Positions 36,396 through 45,224 of a stretch of 64,000 bases of DNA are shown here, in pieces. Source of the stretch: Celeribacter ethanolicus (lineage in GTDB: Bacteria > Pseudomonadota > Alphaproteobacteria > Rhodobacterales > Rhodobacteraceae); NCBI RefSeq assembly GCF_001550095.1, contig NZ_LRUC01000036.1, forward strand, positions 62,001 to 126,000, in the 5' to 3' direction. How positions within the stretch are numbered: the first letter of the stretch is position 1; the number at the start of each line of letters is the position of its first letter. The notes beneath the pieces are model-generated. The model ran no database searches. It was not told the origin of the DNA and saw nothing but the letters and a program-made list of their open reading frames with translations. Made by a program: the position numbers and the translations under genes.

Positions 36396-36884
36396 ATGAC
36401 GATTTCGGTTGGAGACAGCCTGCCCGGCGGCAGCGTGCTCGAAATGACGGCGGAGGGACCCGCGGACGTGGAGCTTGCGGACAAGTTCAAGGGGCGCAAG
36501 GTTGTGCTCTTCGGTCTGCCGGGGGCCTATACGGGCGTGTGCACCACGGCGCATGTGCCGAGCTTCATTCGCACCATGCCGCAGTTCAAAGATAAGGGTG
36601 TGGATGAAGTGATTTGTGTCTCCGTCAACGATCCGTTCGTGATGGGCGCCTGGGCCAAGGACACCGGCGCGGATGTGGCCGGGATCACCATGCTGGGCGA
36701 TGCGGAGGCCGGGTTCATCAAGGCGCTGGGTCTCGACTTCACCGCGCCGCCTGCCGGGCTGATCAACCGCTCCAAACGCTTCGCGCTTTATGCCGAAGAC
36801 GGGGTTGTGAAAGTTCTGGAGGTCGAGGCCAGCCCGGGTGAATGCACGATTTCCGCAGGCGAGTCGCTTCTGGAAAAACTCTGA
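36396..36884 (+). CDS. Peroxiredoxin, Prx5 type
   Basis: 162 residues. The peroxidatic site is LPGAYTGVCTTAHVP with Cys49; a second cysteine (Cys150, PGECTIS) near the C-terminus could resolve it as an intramolecular or glutathione/thioredoxin-linked disulfide. It reduces hydroperoxides in the cytoplasm. ATG 36396 follows AGAGGATCA. Divergence from a ferredoxin reductase hints at shared redox context. Intrinsic terminator after the stop. Confidence 0.94.
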   Translation: MTISVGDSLPGGSVLEMTAEGPADVELADKFKGRKVVLFGLPGAYTGVCTTAHVPSFIRTMPQFKDKGVDEVICVSVNDPFVMGAWAKDTGADVAGITMLGDAEAGFIKALGLDFTAPPAGLINRSKRFALYAEDGVVKVLEVEASPGECTISAGESLLEKL

Positions 36885-36890
36885 CAGATG

Positions 36891-36919
36891 AACGCCCGGG
36901 GGGATACCCCGGGCGTTTT
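36891..36919 (+). terminator. Intrinsic terminator after peroxiredoxin
   Basis: AACGCCCGGGG (36891-36901), loop GGATA, CCCCGGGCGTT (36907-36917), then TT; an A-rich outer stem is missing but stem strength is high. Confidence 0.8.
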
Positions 36920-36921
36920 CG

Positions 36922-37779
36922 TCATTCGGCGGCCGCAGCGGTGTTGATCAGCGTTCGCGTCGGGAAGGGAATGTCCACCCCGGCCTCGTCCAGCGCTTCT
37001 TTGACCTTGCGCTTCATGTCGGCCTGATACGGGAAGAAATCGGCGGATTTGACCCAGACCCGGACGAGGAAATCGACCGAGAAATCGCCGAGATTGTTGA
37101 CCTGGATAAAGGGCTCCGGATCGCTGAGGGAGCGGGGGTCGGACATGATGGTCTTGCGGATCACCTCTTCGGCGGTCTTGAGATTGGCGCCATAGCCCAC
37201 GCCAAAGGTCCATTCCGCGCGCCGGGTCTGGTTGGTGGAGTAATTGGTGATGATATTGCCCCAGACCTGCGAATTCGGCACGATCACCTGCACGTTGGAG
37301 AGATCGGCAAGCTCGGTATAGTTCAGTGAAATGTCCTTTACGGTCCCGGACTTGCCCGCAACCTCGACGAAATCGCCGATCTTGAAGGGTCGGAACAGGA
37401 TGATCATCACCCCGGCGGCAATATTCGACAGCGTGCCCTGAAGTGCCAGACCGATGGCGAGACCGGCGGCACCGATGACGGCGACGATGGAAGTGGTTTG
37501 GATGCCGAAGGTGTTGAGGATGATCAGGACGGTGAAGGCCAGAACCGCATAGCGTGCGATATTGGCGAGGAAATTGAACAGCGTGTCGTCGAGGCTTTGA
37601 TATCTGAGCCCGATGGCGCGAATCCGCCGTCCGATCCAGCCGGAAATCATCATCCCGGCGACCAGAAGCAGCAAGGCGCCGAGGATGGAACCGGCGATCC
37701 CCGCGAGGAATTCGAGCGACAGGTAGTCGCCCACGGTGTGCCCGTTGTAAATCTCGTGGTTCAGGATCTGTTCAAACAT
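36922..37779 (-). CDS. Small-conductance mechanosensitive channel (MscS family)
   Basis: 285 residues, three N-terminal membrane segments (about 20-45, 65-90, 95-125). The pore helix is Gly/Ala rich: GAAGLAIGLALQGTLSNIAAG, followed by FRPFKIGDFVE, the classic MscS TM3 and beta-domain junction. It opens on membrane tension to relieve hypoosmotic stress. The start overlaps the PCD gene by 8 bp, so these are cotranscribed. Confidence 0.94.
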   Translation of the reverse strand: MFEQILNHEIYNGHTVGDYLSLEFLAGIAGSILGALLLLVAGMMISGWIGRRIRAIGLRYQSLDDTLFNFLANIARYAVLAFTVLIILNTFGIQTTSIVAVIGAAGLAIGLALQGTLSNIAAGVMIILFRPFKIGDFVEVAGKSGTVKDISLNYTELADLSNVQVIVPNSQVWGNIITNYSTNQTRRAEWTFGVGYGANLKTAEEVIRKTIMSDPRSLSDPEPFIQVNNLGDFSVDFLVRVWVKSADFFPYQADMKRKVKEALDEAGVDIPFPTRTLINTAAAAE

Positions 37780-38074
37780 ATGCGGCTGCCTCGTTCATTT
37801 TCTGTGCCAATTCGATGTCTTTCACGGTCAATCCGCCCGCGTCATGGGTCGAAAGCGTCACCTCGACCGTGCGGTACACATTGCGCCAATCCGGGTGGTG
37901 ATCGCGTTTCTCGGCGAGCAGCGCAACCCGTGTCATGAACGCGAAGGCCTCGACGAAGTTCCGGAATACAAAACGCTTTTCAATCGCGGTTCCGTCGGAA
38001 TTCTCTGTCCAACCCTGTGCAACGAGCGGCGCAAGGGCCTTGTCGCGGGCGGTGCCTTTTAAAAGCTCAGTCAT
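37772..38074 (-). CDS. phhB: 4a-hydroxytetrahydrobiopterin dehydratase (PCD/DCoH)
   Basis: 100 residues, the family length. The motif EKRDHHPDW with the following Tyr and LSTHDAGGLT supplies the active-site histidines (His-His-Pro-Asp-Trp, Thr-His-Asp). It dehydrates 4a-hydroxy-tetrahydropterin to recycle pterin cofactor. Overlaps MscS (8 bp) and DUF482 (8 bp) genes on both sides; no phenylalanine hydroxylase is nearby. Confidence 0.93.
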   Translation of the reverse strand: MTELLKGTARDKALAPLVAQGWTENSDGTAIEKRFVFRNFVEAFAFMTRVALLAEKRDHHPDWRNVYRTVEVTLSTHDAGGLTVKDIELAQKMNEAAAYV

Positions 38075-39245
38075 GGTCGTCCTCCTCGGCGGTGGATTTG
38101 AACGGGCCGTAGGCGGTCAAAACCTCGACCTCCTCGGCCACGGCGGTGCGTTCGGCTTCGAGATATTCGCCCACGGCGCGAGCAAACCCGGGATCGCGCA
38201 TCCAGTGCAGCGAATGCGTCGTGTTGGGCAGATAGCCGCGCGCAAGTTTGTGTTCGCCCTGCGCGCCTGCTTCGACGCGGCTCAAGCCTTGGGTGATGGC
38301 ATAGTCGATGGCCTGATAATAGCAGAGTTCGAAATGCAGGCTCGGGTGATATTCGGTACAGCCCCAATAGCGCCCGAAGAGCCGGTCGCGCCCGATGAAA
38401 TTCAAAGCGCCCGCAACAGGGTGCCCGTCGCGGAGCGCCAGAACCAGCAAAACGTCGTCGCTCATGGTCTCATGCAGCTCATCGAAAAACGCCCGGGTCA
38501 GGTAAGGCGAGCCCCATTTGCGGCTGCCGGTGTCCTGATAAAATGCCCAGAACGCATCCCAATGTTCGGGTTTGATGTCGTCGCCGGTGAGCTGAATGAT
38601 CTCGCCGCCAAATCCATGCGCCTGCGCGCGTTCCTTGCGGATGTTCTTGCGCTTGCGCGACGAAAGCGCGGCGAGAAAATCGTCGAACGTGGTATAGTCG
38701 GCGTTGTCCCAATGAAACTGCTGCCCGGTGCGATGTAGCAAACCCATGGCCTTGCCCGCGGCGACCTCCTCTCCGGTGCAAAACGTCAGATGCAGGGAGC
38801 TGAGCCGGTTCTGATCCGCCACCTCGACCGCGCCCTGAACCAGTGCCGCTTGACCGATGTCCTCGAACCCCGGGCGGGTCAACAGCCGACGTCCTGTGAC
38901 CGGCGTGAAAGGCACGGCGATCTGGAGTTTCGGGTAATACCGCCCGCCAGCGCGCTCGTAGGCATGGGCCCAGTTGTGATCGAACACATATTCGCCCTGG
39001 CTGTGGCTTTTGGCATACATCGGTGCGACGGCGATCACCCGTTCCTCGGCCCGCGCCACAAGGTAGCTCGGTTGCCAGCCGGTGCCGGGACCGACCGAGG
39101 CGGAGCGTTCAAGCGCCATCAGGAACCGATACGTGACAAACGGGTCCTCGGGCCGTCCGTCGCCGGGGGCGGCACAGGCATCCCAGTCCTTCGACGCAAT
39201 CGCGTCGAGGCTGCTCATCAGGCTGATTTCGATCTGATCCGTCAT
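38067..39245 (-). CDS. Peptidogalycan biosynthesis-type acyltransferase (DUF482/PF04339)
   Basis: 392 residues, GNAT-like double domain. Segments PFVTYRFLMALE, SRKRKNIRKERA, WGSPYLTRAFF and a C-terminal GAQGEHKLARGY are typical of this family, distantly related to FemAB-type aminoacyl transferases. Role is not established. ATG 39245 is used; a TTG/ATG six residues earlier is possible. First gene of a three-gene unit reading toward phhB and mscS. Confidence 0.88.
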   Translation of the reverse strand: MTDQIEISLMSSLDAIASKDWDACAAPGDGRPEDPFVTYRFLMALERSASVGPGTGWQPSYLVARAEERVIAVAPMYAKSHSQGEYVFDHNWAHAYERAGGRYYPKLQIAVPFTPVTGRRLLTRPGFEDIGQAALVQGAVEVADQNRLSSLHLTFCTGEEVAAGKAMGLLHRTGQQFHWDNADYTTFDDFLAALSSRKRKNIRKERAQAHGFGGEIIQLTGDDIKPEHWDAFWAFYQDTGSRKWGSPYLTRAFFDELHETMSDDVLLVLALRDGHPVAGALNFIGRDRLFGRYWGCTEYHPSLHFELCYYQAIDYAITQGLSRVEAGAQGEHKLARGYLPNTTHSLHWMRDPGFARAVGEYLEAERTAVAEEVEVLTAYGPFKSTAEEDDHD

Positions 39246-39297
39246 GGAAGTCCCGCGCGCCACGTTCGTCTAGAAACTGGCACGCAGGCTCCGGGCG

Positions 39298-40056
39298 TCA
39301 AGTCGGGAGGTATCCCTCGAAGGTGATATTCTCCGCAATCTGGCGTGCCTGTACTTCGGCCTCCGGGCTTTTGATCGTCCAGCACAGAATATGCGCACCC
39401 GTCGATTTCAACTCGGCCACGCGCGGCGAAGACAGGTCGTCCCATTGGTGCGAAATGAAGCAGGCATCCACCCGGTGGTAATCCGGGATCTCCCGGAGTT
39501 CCGCACGGCGGCTTTCCGGAACCATCTTGTCTCCGTTCCCGGACCAGGCGCTGGTGGTCAGGCCTCGCGGGATCTCCGGGCAGAGCTCGGCCAGTTTGGC
39601 CACCGAATACGGGTTGAAGGACATCAGCGCCACCGGCCCCTGATAGCCCGCAAGTGCCCGCGCGGCAGCTTCCTCAAGAAGGCCCACTTTAGGCCCCATG
39701 GCGCCGTCCTGGTCCTTTACCTCGATCAAAAGCGGGACTTGCCCGGCCACGGCATCGAGCACCTGTTCCAGCGTCGGAACTCCGACCTCGCCGGTTTTGA
39801 ACCGCAGCTCCGTAAGTTCGGTGACATTGCGTTGCGCAAAAGGTCCGGAGCCCTCGGTCAGCCGGTGCAGGCTGTAATCGTGAAACACCATCGCCTCCCC
39901 GTCAGAGGAAAGTTGCAAGTCAATCTCGATGCCGAATCCGCCGGCGATGGCGGATTCGATGGCTTTCATGTTGTTCTCGGCACGGGTTCGATTGCCATCG
40001 TGCAGAGCGCGGTGGGCAATCGGGGCCTTGAAAAAGGCAGGATCGAGAGTGGGCAT
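39298..40056 (-). CDS. Glycerophosphodiester phosphodiesterase family protein
   Basis: 252 residues, TIM barrel of the GDPD family. It opens with IAHRALHDGNRTRAENN (His and Arg of the catalytic site), then GIEIDLQLSSDG (Glu/Asp metal ligands) and VFHDYSLHRLT (second His). It splits glycerophosphodiesters into glycerol-3-phosphate and alcohol; no signal peptide, so cytoplasmic. Its start overlaps the RidA stop by one base (TGATG), implying co-translation. Confidence 0.93.
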   Translation of the reverse strand: MPTLDPAFFKAPIAHRALHDGNRTRAENNMKAIESAIAGGFGIEIDLQLSSDGEAMVFHDYSLHRLTEGSGPFAQRNVTELTELRFKTGEVGVPTLEQVLDAVAGQVPLLIEVKDQDGAMGPKVGLLEEAAARALAGYQGPVALMSFNPYSVAKLAELCPEIPRGLTTSAWSGNGDKMVPESRRAELREIPDYHRVDACFISHQWDDLSSPRVAELKSTGAHILCWTIKSPEAEVQARQIAENITFEGYLPT

Positions 40057-40514
40057 CAGACCAGCTCGAAAATCGCTTCGATCTCGACCGCGACACCCAG
40101 CGGCAGGCTGGCGGCGGAGACGGCGGAGCGGGCATGACGCCCGGCCTCACCCATGACGGCAACCATGAGATTGGAAGCGCCGTTGATCACTTTCGGCTGT
40201 TCGGTGAACTCGGGCGTCGAATTGACGAAGCCCACCAGCTTCACCAGCCGCTTCACCTTGGAGAAATCCCCGCCGACGGCGGCATTGGCCTGCGCCAGAA
40301 GCGCCAGAGCACAGCGCTCGGCGGCCTTGGCCCCGGCTTCGGTGTCGAGATCCGCACCGAGCTTGCCGCAGATCAGCCCGGCGGGGCCGGAGGAAATCTG
40401 ACCGGAGATGAAAAGCTGCTGGCCGTTCTGCACGAAGGGCACGTAATTGGCGGCGGGCGCCGGGGCATCGGGCAGGGTGAGGCCGAGGTCGGAAAGCTTG
40501 GCGGAGAGGTCCAT
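40056..40514 (-). CDS. RidA family protein (YjgF/YER057c/UK114)
   Basis: 152 residues, slightly longer than typical RidA (about 130) through an N-terminal extension. The core QLFISGQISSGPAGLICGKLG, VKLVGFVNSTPEF and ASLPLGVAVEIEAIFEL are family hallmarks, although the usual catalytic Arg stretch is replaced (R at SAVSAASLP region needs alignment). RidA deaminates reactive imines. Coupled with GDPD; the link is unexplained. Confidence 0.88.
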   Translation of the reverse strand: MDLSAKLSDLGLTLPDAPAPAANYVPFVQNGQQLFISGQISSGPAGLICGKLGADLDTEAGAKAAERCALALLAQANAAVGGDFSKVKRLVKLVGFVNSTPEFTEQPKVINGASNLMVAVMGEAGRHARSAVSAASLPLGVAVEIEAIFELV

Positions 40515-40559
40515 GGTCAGTCCTTGTTCTGAGTCGTCTGAAGTGGTCTTAATACACCC

Positions 40560-41864
40560 TCAGTCTTCGCGGAAGGCGCGGGTGAAATAATCGGTGAGCG
40601 GTTTCGTCAGATAGGCGATGGGCGAGCGTTCTCCGGTCGCCATATAGGCCTCGACCGGCATGCCGGGAATGAGCACGGAGCCTTCGGGCAAGCGGGCGCG
40701 CTGGTCCTCGGGGATATGGATGTCGGCACGGTAATACCGCGCGCCCGTGGCCTCGTCGGTGAAGGCGTCCGGCGAGATGCGCATGACCTGACCTTCGAGC
40801 TCGGGCGTCGCGCGGCGGTCGAAGGAGGTAAAGCGCAGCCGCACCGGTTGTCCGGGGTAGACCTGATCGACATGGGTCGGGCTGATGCTGGCGGTGATGA
40901 TCAGTGGACGATCCTGTGGCACGATGAACAGCACGGGCTGTGCGGGTTGTACCACGGCGCCGGGGCCGAAGACCGTCAGGCCATAGACCACGCCCGCCAC
41001 CGGGGCGCGGATGTCGAGCCGGGCGAGCCGCGCTTCAAGCGCGCTGCGTTGCTCGCGCAGGCTGCCGATCTCGGCCTGAATGTCGCGCAGCTCGGTGATG
41101 GCGCTTTCGCGCCGGTCGCTGGCCGCCTTGAGGATTTGCAACTCGATTTCGGTGATCTGCACCTGTGCCTGTGCCTCGGACGTGTCGATGCGGCCGATTT
41201 CGGCGGCGAGGCTCACCGCATCCCGGCGCAACCCGATCACCCGGCTTTGCTGGGTCAGCCCGCGGTCGAGCAGGGCATTTTGCGCGGCAAGGTCTTCTTC
41301 GAGCAAGTCAAGCTGTTTGGAGAGGGCGGCTTTCTGGCGGCCAAGCCCGCCGATCTGCACTTCGATCTGGCTGCGTTGTTTGCCGAGCTGGTCGATTTCC
41401 GCGCGGGCGGTCTCGCGCCGTGCGGTGAACAGATCGCGCTGACCGGTCACCGAACGGGCCACCTGCGGGTCCTCCGCCATACGTGCCACGAGTTCCGGTG
41501 CGAGGGTCAGCGTATCCGCCCCGTCTCGTTCGGCCTCAAGCCTCGCGGCGCGGGCGATATATTCGAAAAGCTGGGTTTCGATCAGGGCTAGGTCGCTGAG
41601 ATATTCGTCCGGTGACAGCGAGATCAGAAGCGCTCCCATGGTCACAGGGTCCCCTTCGGAGACATGTACGGCGGCCACCTCCCCGCCGTCGCGATGCGCC
41701 ACGGCTTGTCGATTCTGTTCGACCTGCACCTGACCCGAAGCGACGACGGCCCCGTCGATCCGGGCGAAAATAGTCCAGCCACCAAAGCCGCCGAGCAAGA
41801 GCGTGACACAGAACAGGCCGAAGAGCACGATGCGGCGGGCGGGCCAGGCCGTGGATGGGGTCAT
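40560..41864 (-). CDS. Type I secretion membrane fusion protein (HlyD family)
   Basis: 434 residues. One N-terminal membrane anchor (about 10-32), a lipoyl-like half (VVASGQVQVEQNRQAVAH), a long coiled coil between about 90 and 275 and a beta-barrel C-terminal with VAGVVYGLTVFGPGAVVQPAQP. It bridges inner and outer membrane in a type I secretion system. Start ATG 41864 overlaps the ABC gene stop as ATGA. No TolC-like outer membrane gene is present locally. Confidence 0.93.
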   Translation of the reverse strand: MTPSTAWPARRIVLFGLFCVTLLLGGFGGWTIFARIDGAVVASGQVQVEQNRQAVAHRDGGEVAAVHVSEGDPVTMGALLISLSPDEYLSDLALIETQLFEYIARAARLEAERDGADTLTLAPELVARMAEDPQVARSVTGQRDLFTARRETARAEIDQLGKQRSQIEVQIGGLGRQKAALSKQLDLLEEDLAAQNALLDRGLTQQSRVIGLRRDAVSLAAEIGRIDTSEAQAQVQITEIELQILKAASDRRESAITELRDIQAEIGSLREQRSALEARLARLDIRAPVAGVVYGLTVFGPGAVVQPAQPVLFIVPQDRPLIITASISPTHVDQVYPGQPVRLRFTSFDRRATPELEGQVMRISPDAFTDEATGARYYRADIHIPEDQRARLPEGSVLIPGMPVEAYMATGERSPIAYLTKPLTDYFTRAFRED

Positions 41865-43627
41865 TGCACGCCCCCCATGCCGGAGGTCGGGCCGCTTCGG
41901 GGCCCGGCCTCTGTGCGGGCTTTCTGAATCTCGGTGGAATTCTTCACCATGTCGGACAGCACCTGATCGCGCGGGCCGAAGGCACGGCGCATGCCGCCAT
42001 CCAGCACGAGGAGCTTTTCGCATTCCTGAATCGCCGAAGGCCGGTGCGCCATGATCAGCACGGCGCCGCCGTCCTTCTTGTGGCGGCGGATGGCGGCGTT
42101 CAGCGCCAGAGAACCGGTGTTGTCGAGGTTGGCGTTCGGCTCATCGAGAATGACGATCACCGGGTCGCCGTAAAAGGCGCGGGCCAGGCCGATGCGCTGC
42201 ATCTGCCCACCGGACAGAAGCCCGCCTGCCGAAGCGACCGGCGTGTCGTACCCCTCGGGCAGCGACAGGATCAAATCATGCGCATCGGCTTTTTTCGCGG
42301 CAGCAACGACGGCCTCGGCATTGGGGCTCAACGACAGTTTGGCGATGTTCTCGGCGATGGTGCCGTCGAAAAGCTGCACCTGTTGCGGCAGGTAGCCGAT
42401 GTAATTGCCGAGCGCTTCGGGGGCATAATGCGACAGCGTCGCGCCATCGAGCCGGATCGAGCCGCTGGCCGGTTGCCAGACCCCGGTCAGGGCGCGCGCC
42501 AATGTCGACTTGCCGGCACCCGAGGGGCCGATGACGCCAAGCGCTTCGCCGGGGGCGAGATCGAAACCGATCATCCGGAGCGCGGCTTGGTGCTGGCCCG
42601 GGGGCATGACGAAGAGCTGATACACCGTTAGCTGTGCATGAGGTCGCGGTAGTTCGGTGCGCGGCTTCGCTTGGGGCGTCTTCCCCAGAAGCTCGGAAAG
42701 ATCTGACCAGCCACGCTGTGCCTGTTGCACGATGGTCCATTGTCCGATCAGAAGGTCAACCGGTTGCAGCGCCCGGCCCAGCAGAATGGAGCTGGCGATC
42801 ATTGCGCCCGGTGTGACCTGACGTTCGAGCACCAGCCAGGCCCCCATGGCCAGTATGGCGGATTGCAGGAACAGGCGCAGCGTGCGGGAGGCGGCGGCGA
42901 AACCGTGGGTCGTGTCCTCGCTGATGACCGTCTTTTCAAGGGCCGTGTCGCGCATCCTGAGCCAGCGCCGATAGGCGGCCTCGCGCATGCCAAGGGCGGT
43001 GAGCGCCTCGGCGGATGCACCCATGCTTCTGGCGGTCTGGCTGGCTTCGGCTTCGGCGCGGATCATCGCGTCCTTTGCGGGTCTGGCGAGGCTGCGATGC
43101 CAGAGGGCAACGGCGACCAGAACCGCACCTCCTCCCGTGGCCAGAAGTCCGAGATAGGGATGAAACAGAGAAATCCCCAGAAGAAAGATCGGGGTGAACG
43201 GCAGATCGTAAAGCGCGGCAAAGGCCGTGGAGCCGAAAAACCGGCGCAGGGCGGAGAGCTGATCCATGGCGCGGCTCTTGCCTGCCTCGCGCGGGGTCAG
43301 TGCGGCATGACCCAGAGCGGCGTGGAACACCCGATCTTCGAGCGCGCTCTGAAACCGTGCCCCGATCCGTGACAGAAGCCGCGCACGGGTGCCGTCGAGC
43401 AGGCCCATCATCAGGTAGAGAAAACCGACGATCGAGAACAGCGCGAGCAGGGTGGCCTCGGATCCGGAGCCGAGCACCCGGTCGTAGACCTGCAACATGA
43501 AAAGCGGACCGGTGAGCATCAGAAGGTTGATGCAGACGGAAAACAGCCCCGCCGCCCAGAACAGGCCACGCGATTCTCCGCGGGCGTCGATCAACTCCCC
43601 TCGTCCGATGCGGTTTTGTTCACTCAT
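41861..43627 (-). CDS. Type I secretion permease/ATPase (PrtD/HlyB-like)
   Basis: 588 residues. Six membrane segments fill about 20-300, then an ABC domain with Walker A GPSGAGKSTLARAL near 365, signature LSGGQMQRIGLARA and Walker B VIVILDEPNANLD. No N-terminal C39 peptidase domain, as in PrtD. It should export an unfolded protein with a C-terminal signal across both membranes; no RTX or other substrate is adjacent. Paired with HlyD downstream, coupled by a 4-bp overlap. Confidence 0.93.
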   Translation of the reverse strand: MSEQNRIGRGELIDARGESRGLFWAAGLFSVCINLLMLTGPLFMLQVYDRVLGSGSEATLLALFSIVGFLYLMMGLLDGTRARLLSRIGARFQSALEDRVFHAALGHAALTPREAGKSRAMDQLSALRRFFGSTAFAALYDLPFTPIFLLGISLFHPYLGLLATGGGAVLVAVALWHRSLARPAKDAMIRAEAEASQTARSMGASAEALTALGMREAAYRRWLRMRDTALEKTVISEDTTHGFAAASRTLRLFLQSAILAMGAWLVLERQVTPGAMIASSILLGRALQPVDLLIGQWTIVQQAQRGWSDLSELLGKTPQAKPRTELPRPHAQLTVYQLFVMPPGQHQAALRMIGFDLAPGEALGVIGPSGAGKSTLARALTGVWQPASGSIRLDGATLSHYAPEALGNYIGYLPQQVQLFDGTIAENIAKLSLSPNAEAVVAAAKKADAHDLILSLPEGYDTPVASAGGLLSGGQMQRIGLARAFYGDPVIVILDEPNANLDNTGSLALNAAIRRHKKDGGAVLIMAHRPSAIQECEKLLVLDGGMRRAFGPRDQVLSDMVKNSTEIQKARTEAGPRSGPTSGMGGVQ

Positions 43628-43823
43628 GTGGCTGTCTTATCCGGTTTTCGCGATATGTGCGGGGTTTGACAGGAGGGCTGCGCAACCGTGCACGCTTTGT
43701 TGAAACTATGTCACAGACTCATAACACCCGGAGGGTTAATATTGGGCTTTCATTCGTGTCATACTATCTGGGCATATACCCACGACGCGAATGTCTTGTT
43801 ACGTTCTGAACCGAAAGTCTGCC

Positions 43824-44594
43824 ATGATGCGAGTTTTCCAAACCCGGTTCCTGCCGCTGATCGCGGTCCTTTCCCTCGGAGTGCTGGTGGGATGTACCGC
43901 CGCGCCGCAAGGGGGCGGGATCAACGATCCCTACGAGGAGGTGAACCGCAGCTGGCACGAGACCAACGTGGCGCTCGACCGCAGCGTGATCAAACCTGTG
44001 TCGACCGCCTATGGTACGGTGGTGCCCGATCCGCTGCGCAAGGGGCTGTCGAATGTCTCCGACACGCTGAGCATTCCGGGCACCGTGGTGAACGACGTGC
44101 TGCAATTGCGACTGGGGGATGCGCTGCACAACACCGCGCGCTTCGCGGTCAACGCGACCGTGGGGATCGGCGGGCTGTTCGATCCGGCGACGGGGATGGG
44201 GCTTGAGGAACGCGATTCCGATTTCGGCGAGACGCTTTACACTTGGGGTGTGGGCGAAGGGGCCTATGTCGTGCTGCCGGTCTACGGGCCGTCGACGGAG
44301 CGCGATGCGTTCGGCCTGATCGTCGATATCGCGCTGGATCCGGTGGGCAACCTTCTGGGCAACCCGGAGGCGAGCTACAAGACGGGGCTGAAAGTCGCCG
44401 ATCTGGCCGACACACGTTATCGTTACTCGGACCTGTATGAATCGCTGATGTATGACAGCGCCGACAGCTATACGCAGATGCGCCTGACCTATCTCGACAA
44501 TCGCCGCTATGAGCTCGGCACACCTATCGTCGCGGGCGAAGAGGGGGCGGATCAGGCCGCGACCTATGATATTTATGAGGACTTCTATGAGTGA
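43824..44594 (+). CDS. mlaA: MlaA (VacJ) family lipoprotein
   Basis: 256 residues with a lipoprotein signal (lipobox VGCT, Cys24). The segments INDPYEEVNRSWHETN, GLFDPATGMGLEER and FGETLYTWGVGEGAYVVLPVYGPSTERD are typical VacJ/MlaA. It extracts phospholipid from the outer leaflet of the outer membrane for retrograde transport. Two tandem ATGs (43824, 43827) are possible starts. The downstream mlaC overlaps by 8 bp; the MlaFED permease genes are not in the window. Confidence 0.94.
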   Translation: MMRVFQTRFLPLIAVLSLGVLVGCTAAPQGGGINDPYEEVNRSWHETNVALDRSVIKPVSTAYGTVVPDPLRKGLSNVSDTLSIPGTVVNDVLQLRLGDALHNTARFAVNATVGIGGLFDPATGMGLEERDSDFGETLYTWGVGEGAYVVLPVYGPSTERDAFGLIVDIALDPVGNLLGNPEASYKTGLKVADLADTRYRYSDLYESLMYDSADSYTQMRLTYLDNRRYELGTPIVAGEEGADQAATYDIYEDFYE

Positions 44595-45171
44595 CTTCGG
44601 GTTCACCCGCCGCATGACTCTCGGCGCGCTCGGCGCAGCTCTGGTGCTGCCCCGCGCGGCGCTGGCCTTTTCCACGTCTCAGGCGGAGGCGCTGATCGGC
44701 AAGGCGGTGGCGGACATCAATACCATCATCAATTCGGGCAGGTCCGAAGCGGCGATGTATGTCGAGTTCGAGAAGGTGCTGGTGCGTTATGCCGACATGC
44801 CCAACATCGCCCGCTCGGTGCTCGGCCCGCCCGCCCGCTCTGCCTCGGGGGCGCAGATGAGCGCCTTCACCAAGGCGTTCCAGACCTATATTGCGCGTAA
44901 ATACGGTTCGCGTTTCCGCGAATTCATCGGTGGCAAGATCCAAGTCAACAGCAGCCAGAAGATCAACTCGATCTACGATGTGCGCTGCACCGCGATCCTG
45001 CAGGGCGAAGCCCCCTTCGACATCTCGTTCATCGTGCATGACAAGGCGGGCAAGTTCATCGACCTTCAGATCGAGGGGATTTCGCTTCTGAAATCCGAAC
45101 GCGCCGAGATCGGGGCGATGCTCGACAAGGCCGGTGGGTCGATCGACAAGCTGACGGCATCGCTGGCCTGA
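44587..45171 (+). CDS. mlaC: MlaC/Ttg2D family phospholipid-binding protein
   Basis: 194 residues with a Tat-type signal peptide (TRRMTLGALGAALVLPRAALA, twin arginine near 8-9) and a mature MlaC domain (RYADMPNIARSVLG, FRLYI-like FQTYIARKYGSRF and GVSLLKSER region). It shuttles phospholipid across the periplasm between MlaA and the inner-membrane complex. The Tat rather than Sec signal is notable if real. Overlaps mlaA by 8 bp; a shared terminator separates it from the convergent PBP gene. Confidence 0.93.
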   Translation: MSDFGFTRRMTLGALGAALVLPRAALAFSTSQAEALIGKAVADINTIINSGRSEAAMYVEFEKVLVRYADMPNIARSVLGPPARSASGAQMSAFTKAFQTYIARKYGSRFREFIGGKIQVNSSQKINSIYDVRCTAILQGEAPFDISFIVHDKAGKFIDLQIEGISLLKSERAEIGAMLDKAGGSIDKLTASLA

Positions 45172-45194
45172 CCGCCCCCGAAAGAGTGAATGGA

Positions 45195-45223
45195 AAAACG
45201 CGCCCCGGAAGGCGCGTTTTTTT
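45195..45223. terminator. Bidirectional intrinsic terminator, mlaC/PBP1A
   Basis: AAAACGCGCC (45195-45204), loop CCGGAA, GGCGCGTTTT (45211-45220) with flanking A and T runs, so it can stop transcription from both sides. Confidence 0.85.
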
Positions 45224-45224
45224 G

